Part shown: piece by piece, positions 6,253 to 8,077 of the stretch | How positions within the stretch are numbered: the stretch's first letter is position 1 | How the letters are laid out: each line of letters begins with the position of its first letter | From: Burkholderiales bacterium | GTDB lineage: Bacteria; Pseudomonadota; Gammaproteobacteria; Burkholderiales; CAIKXV01 | Length of the DNA stretch: 8,077 nt | Assembly: GCA_019751575.1 (NCBI GenBank) | Contig: JAIENF010000319.1 | Coordinates: 1-8,077 of the forward strand | Direction: 5' to 3' | The notes under the pieces: model-generated | The model's database searches: none | What the model saw: the letters and a program-made list of their open reading frames with translations, nothing else | Told to the model about the DNA's origin: nothing | Position numbers and translations under genes: made by a program

Positions 6253-7226
6253 CCGCCTACCTGCTGCGCCGGCTCCTCTATGCGATCCCGATCCTGATCG
6301 GGGTCAACCTGCTCACCTTCGCGCTGTTCTTCATGGTCAACACGCCCGACGACATGGCGCGCATGCAGCTGGGCGTCAAGCGCGTGACGCCGGAGGCGAT
6401 CGAGGACTGGAAGCGCGCGCGAGGCTACGACAAGCCGCTGTTCGTGAACGCGGCCGCGCAGGGCGGGGCGCGCTTCACCGACACCATCTTCTTCGAGAAG
6501 TCGGTGCGCCTGTTCGTGTTCGACTTCGGCTTTTCCGACGACGGCCGCGACATCGGCCGCGAGATCCGCGAGCGGATGGGGCCCAGCCTGGCGATCGCAC
6601 TGCCGGTGTTCGTGCTCGGCCTGTTCGCCTACGTCTGCGCGGCGGTGCTGCTGGTGTTCTTCCGGCAGACCGCGCTCGACCTCGCCGGGGTGGTCGCCTG
6701 CGTCGTGCTGATGTCGGTGTCGGCGATGTTCTACATCATCGGCGGCCAGTACCTGGTGAGCAAGGCGTGGCGCCTCGCGCCGATCTCGGGGTTCGCCGAC
6801 GGCGCTGCGATGGTGCCGTTCCTGCTGCTGCCGGTGGTGATCGGCATCGTCGCCGGGCTGGGCGCGAGCACCCGCTGGTACCGCACGATCTTCCTCGACG
6901 AGATGGGACGCGAGTACGTGCGCACCGCGCGCGCCAAGGGCCTGTCCGAGATGCGCGTGCTGTTCGGCCACGTGCTGCGCAATGCGATGATCCCGATCCT
7001 CACCGGCGTGGTGGTGGTCATCCCGTCGCTGTTCCTGGGCAGCCTGCTGTTCGAATCGTTCTTCGGCATCCCCGGCCTTGGCAGCTACACGATCGACGCG
7101 ATCAACGCCCAGGACTTCGCGGTGGTGCGGGCGATGGTGTTCCTGGGCTCGGTGCTGTACATCGCCGGACTCGTGCTGACCGACCTGTCCTATGCCTGGG
7201 TCGATCCCCGGGTGCGCTTCGCATGA
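6249..7226 (+). CDS. ABC transporter permease, OppB/DppB/YejB type
   Basis: A 325-residue inner-membrane permease that forms half of the channel of the importer. It starts [20 protein letters not shown], the standard OppB-type first membrane helix. A periplasmic loop (roughly 30-110) includes GYDKPLFVN and [11 protein letters not shown]. Several further helices follow. The ATPase-docking EAA loop reads [20 protein letters not shown] from residue 222. The C-terminus is [11 protein letters not shown], as usual for the family. The start is GTG at 6249, which overlaps the upstream TGA (GTGA) and gives the correct N-terminus; the frame also opens at 6177, but those 24 residues are basic and unlike the family. 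Its stop overlaps the next start as ATGA, so the three genes are almost certainly translationally coupled. Length is close to OppB (306) and shorter than YejB (364). Confidence 0.93.
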   Translation: MTAYLLRRLLYAIPILIGVNLLTFALFFMVNTPDDMARMQLGVKRVTPEAIEDWKRARGYDKPLFVNAAAQGGARFTDTIFFEKSVRLFVFDFGFSDDGRDIGREIRERMGPSLAIALPVFVLGLFAYVCAAVLLVFFRQTALDLAGVVACVVLMSVSAMFYIIGGQYLVSKAWRLAPISGFADGAAMVPFLLLPVVIGIVAGLGASTRWYRTIFLDEMGREYVRTARAKGLSEMRVLFGHVLRNAMIPILTGVVVVIPSLFLGSLLFESFFGIPGLGSYTIDAINAQDFAVVRAMVFLGSVLYIAGLVLTDLSYAWVDPRVRFA

Positions 7227-8077
7227 GCGGCGGCGGATTCATGCCGGTTCTGCTCTGGACCGACGCGCTCGTCTTCCTGCTGGTCGGCGCGCTGTGCGTG
7301 TTCGCGTGGACCTGCGCGCGCAGCGAGACGCTGCGCCAGGGCTGGCGCCGGGTGGCGTCGAACGGCATCGGCATGGGATCGGCGGTCGTGCTCGCCGTGT
7401 TCGTGGCGATCGGCCTGCTCGATTCGCTGCACTTCCGGCCGGCGCTGGACAAGCCGGGCGAAGGCGGCAAGGTCGCGTACTCGGTCGATGTGCTGAGCGT
7501 GCTCGACGTGCTGGTCGCGCCGCTGCGCGAGCGGCGCGAGCGCACCTACTCCGCGCCGTTCGCGGTGGTCGCCTTCCAGAAGGAGACCGTGCAGCGGCCG
7601 GACGGCAGCCAGGTCCGCGCGTTTCCAAGGCTGCGCCATGGCGGCGCCCATCTGGCCGACCCGGAGGCAGGCCGGGCCGCCGACGTCGCGATGCGCACCG
7701 CCGCCGGGATGCTGCTCGGGCTGCTGGCCGCCGCCGTGTTCTGCGCGGCCTGGGTGTTCGCGATCGCACGATCGCGCCGGGCGGGTTTCCGCGGGACGCT
7801 GGCCAGCGTGTGGCGCGCCGGCCGGGACCCTGACGAGGCCACGGGCGGCGTGCGCGCCGGGATCCACTGGCGCGCCTTCCTGCTGACGGTGTCGGTGCTG
7901 TCCATCGTCGTCGTGCCGGTAGTGCTGCTGTCGGCGCACTACCACGTGCTCGGCACCTCCAAGATCGGCCAGAGCGTGCTGTACCTGTCGCTGAAGAGCA
8001 TCCGGACCAGCCTGGTGATCGGCACGCTGACCACGCTCGTCCTGATGCCTTTCGCGGTGCTGCTGGGCATCGCGGCC
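7223..8077 (+). CDS. ABC transporter permease, OppC/YejE type, with inserted module (3' end cut by window)
   Basis: The frame stays open from ATG 7223 to the last base: 285 residues, no stop. Predicted membrane segments lie at about 9-29, 49-66, 160-181, 218-237 and from 266. WRRVASNGIGMGSAVVLAVF (41-60) resembles the usual OppC first helix. HVLGTSKIGQSVLYL (242-256) corresponds to the conserved loop before the transport domain, normally near GTDxxGRD, so both aspartates are serine here (S247, S252). In ordinary OppC these two parts are nearly adjacent; here about 170 residues intervene, including a periplasmic stretch (67-157, with SAPFAVVAFQKE), an extra helix and a basic linker (182-217). 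The EAA loop must lie beyond the window. It should pair with the upstream permease. The ATPase genes are expected further downstream. Confidence 0.85.
   Translation, partial: MSGGGFMPVLLWTDALVFLLVGALCVFAWTCARSETLRQGWRRVASNGIGMGSAVVLAVFVAIGLLDSLHFRPALDKPGEGGKVAYSVDVLSVLDVLVAPLRERRERTYSAPFAVVAFQKETVQRPDGSQVRAFPRLRHGGAHLADPEAGRAADVAMRTAAGMLLGLLAAAVFCAAWVFAIARSRRAGFRGTLASVWRAGRDPDEATGGVRAGIHWRAFLLTVSVLSIVVVPVVLLSAHYHVLGTSKIGQSVLYLSLKSIRTSLVIGTLTTLVLMPFAVLLGIAA

Noticed and set aside
7190..7945. Open frames on both strands overlapping the second permease (including 7192-7833 plus and 7190-7945 minus)
   Set aside because: Frame 7223 to the window end encodes a hydrophobic permease with OppC motifs and starts at an ATGA overlap; the others are Arg/Ala/His-rich shadows.

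Overview
This is a GC-rich bacterial chromosome segment made of core genes and, as far as can be read, no mobile DNA. The order hupB, tRNA-Val(UAC), tRNA-Asp(GUC), ppiD matches the neighbourhood normally found downstream of lon in Beta- and some Gammaproteobacteria. The HU and FabI sequences read as betaproteobacterial, perhaps near Rhodocyclales/Burkholderiales. That placement is from memory of the families, not a search.

Layout: positions 1-356 are non-coding. They hold a near-consensus sigma-70 promoter (86-114) and a long, strongly folded leader in front of hupB (357-629, GTG start). tRNA-Val (700-775) follows with no obvious promoter or terminator between it and hupB. A long hairpin (776-814) abuts its CCA end. 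tRNA-Asp (956-1032) appears to have its own promoter (810-839) and ends at a textbook intrinsic terminator (1085-1112). That terminator lies only 13 bases before the start codon of ppiD (1126-3036). ppiD converges on fabI (3097-3879, minus strand) across a hairpin-rich 60-base gap. The fabI promoter is divergent from an ABC importer operon for peptides or a similar substrate: a substrate-binding lipoprotein (3982-6252), an OppB-type permease (6249-7226) and an OppC-type permease (7223 to beyond the window end), each overlapping the next by four bases. The ATPase genes are presumably just outside.

How the genes relate: HU shapes the nucleoid, the tRNAs feed translation, PpiD is a membrane-anchored periplasmic folding factor, FabI completes each round of fatty-acid elongation, and the ABC system imports a solute. 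I see no new defence or mobile system. The points worth a second look are the folded hupB leader, the terminator placed directly before ppiD, a perfect palindrome filling the spacer of the predicted fabI promoter, the second membrane anchor on the binding lipoprotein, and the large insertion in the second permease.
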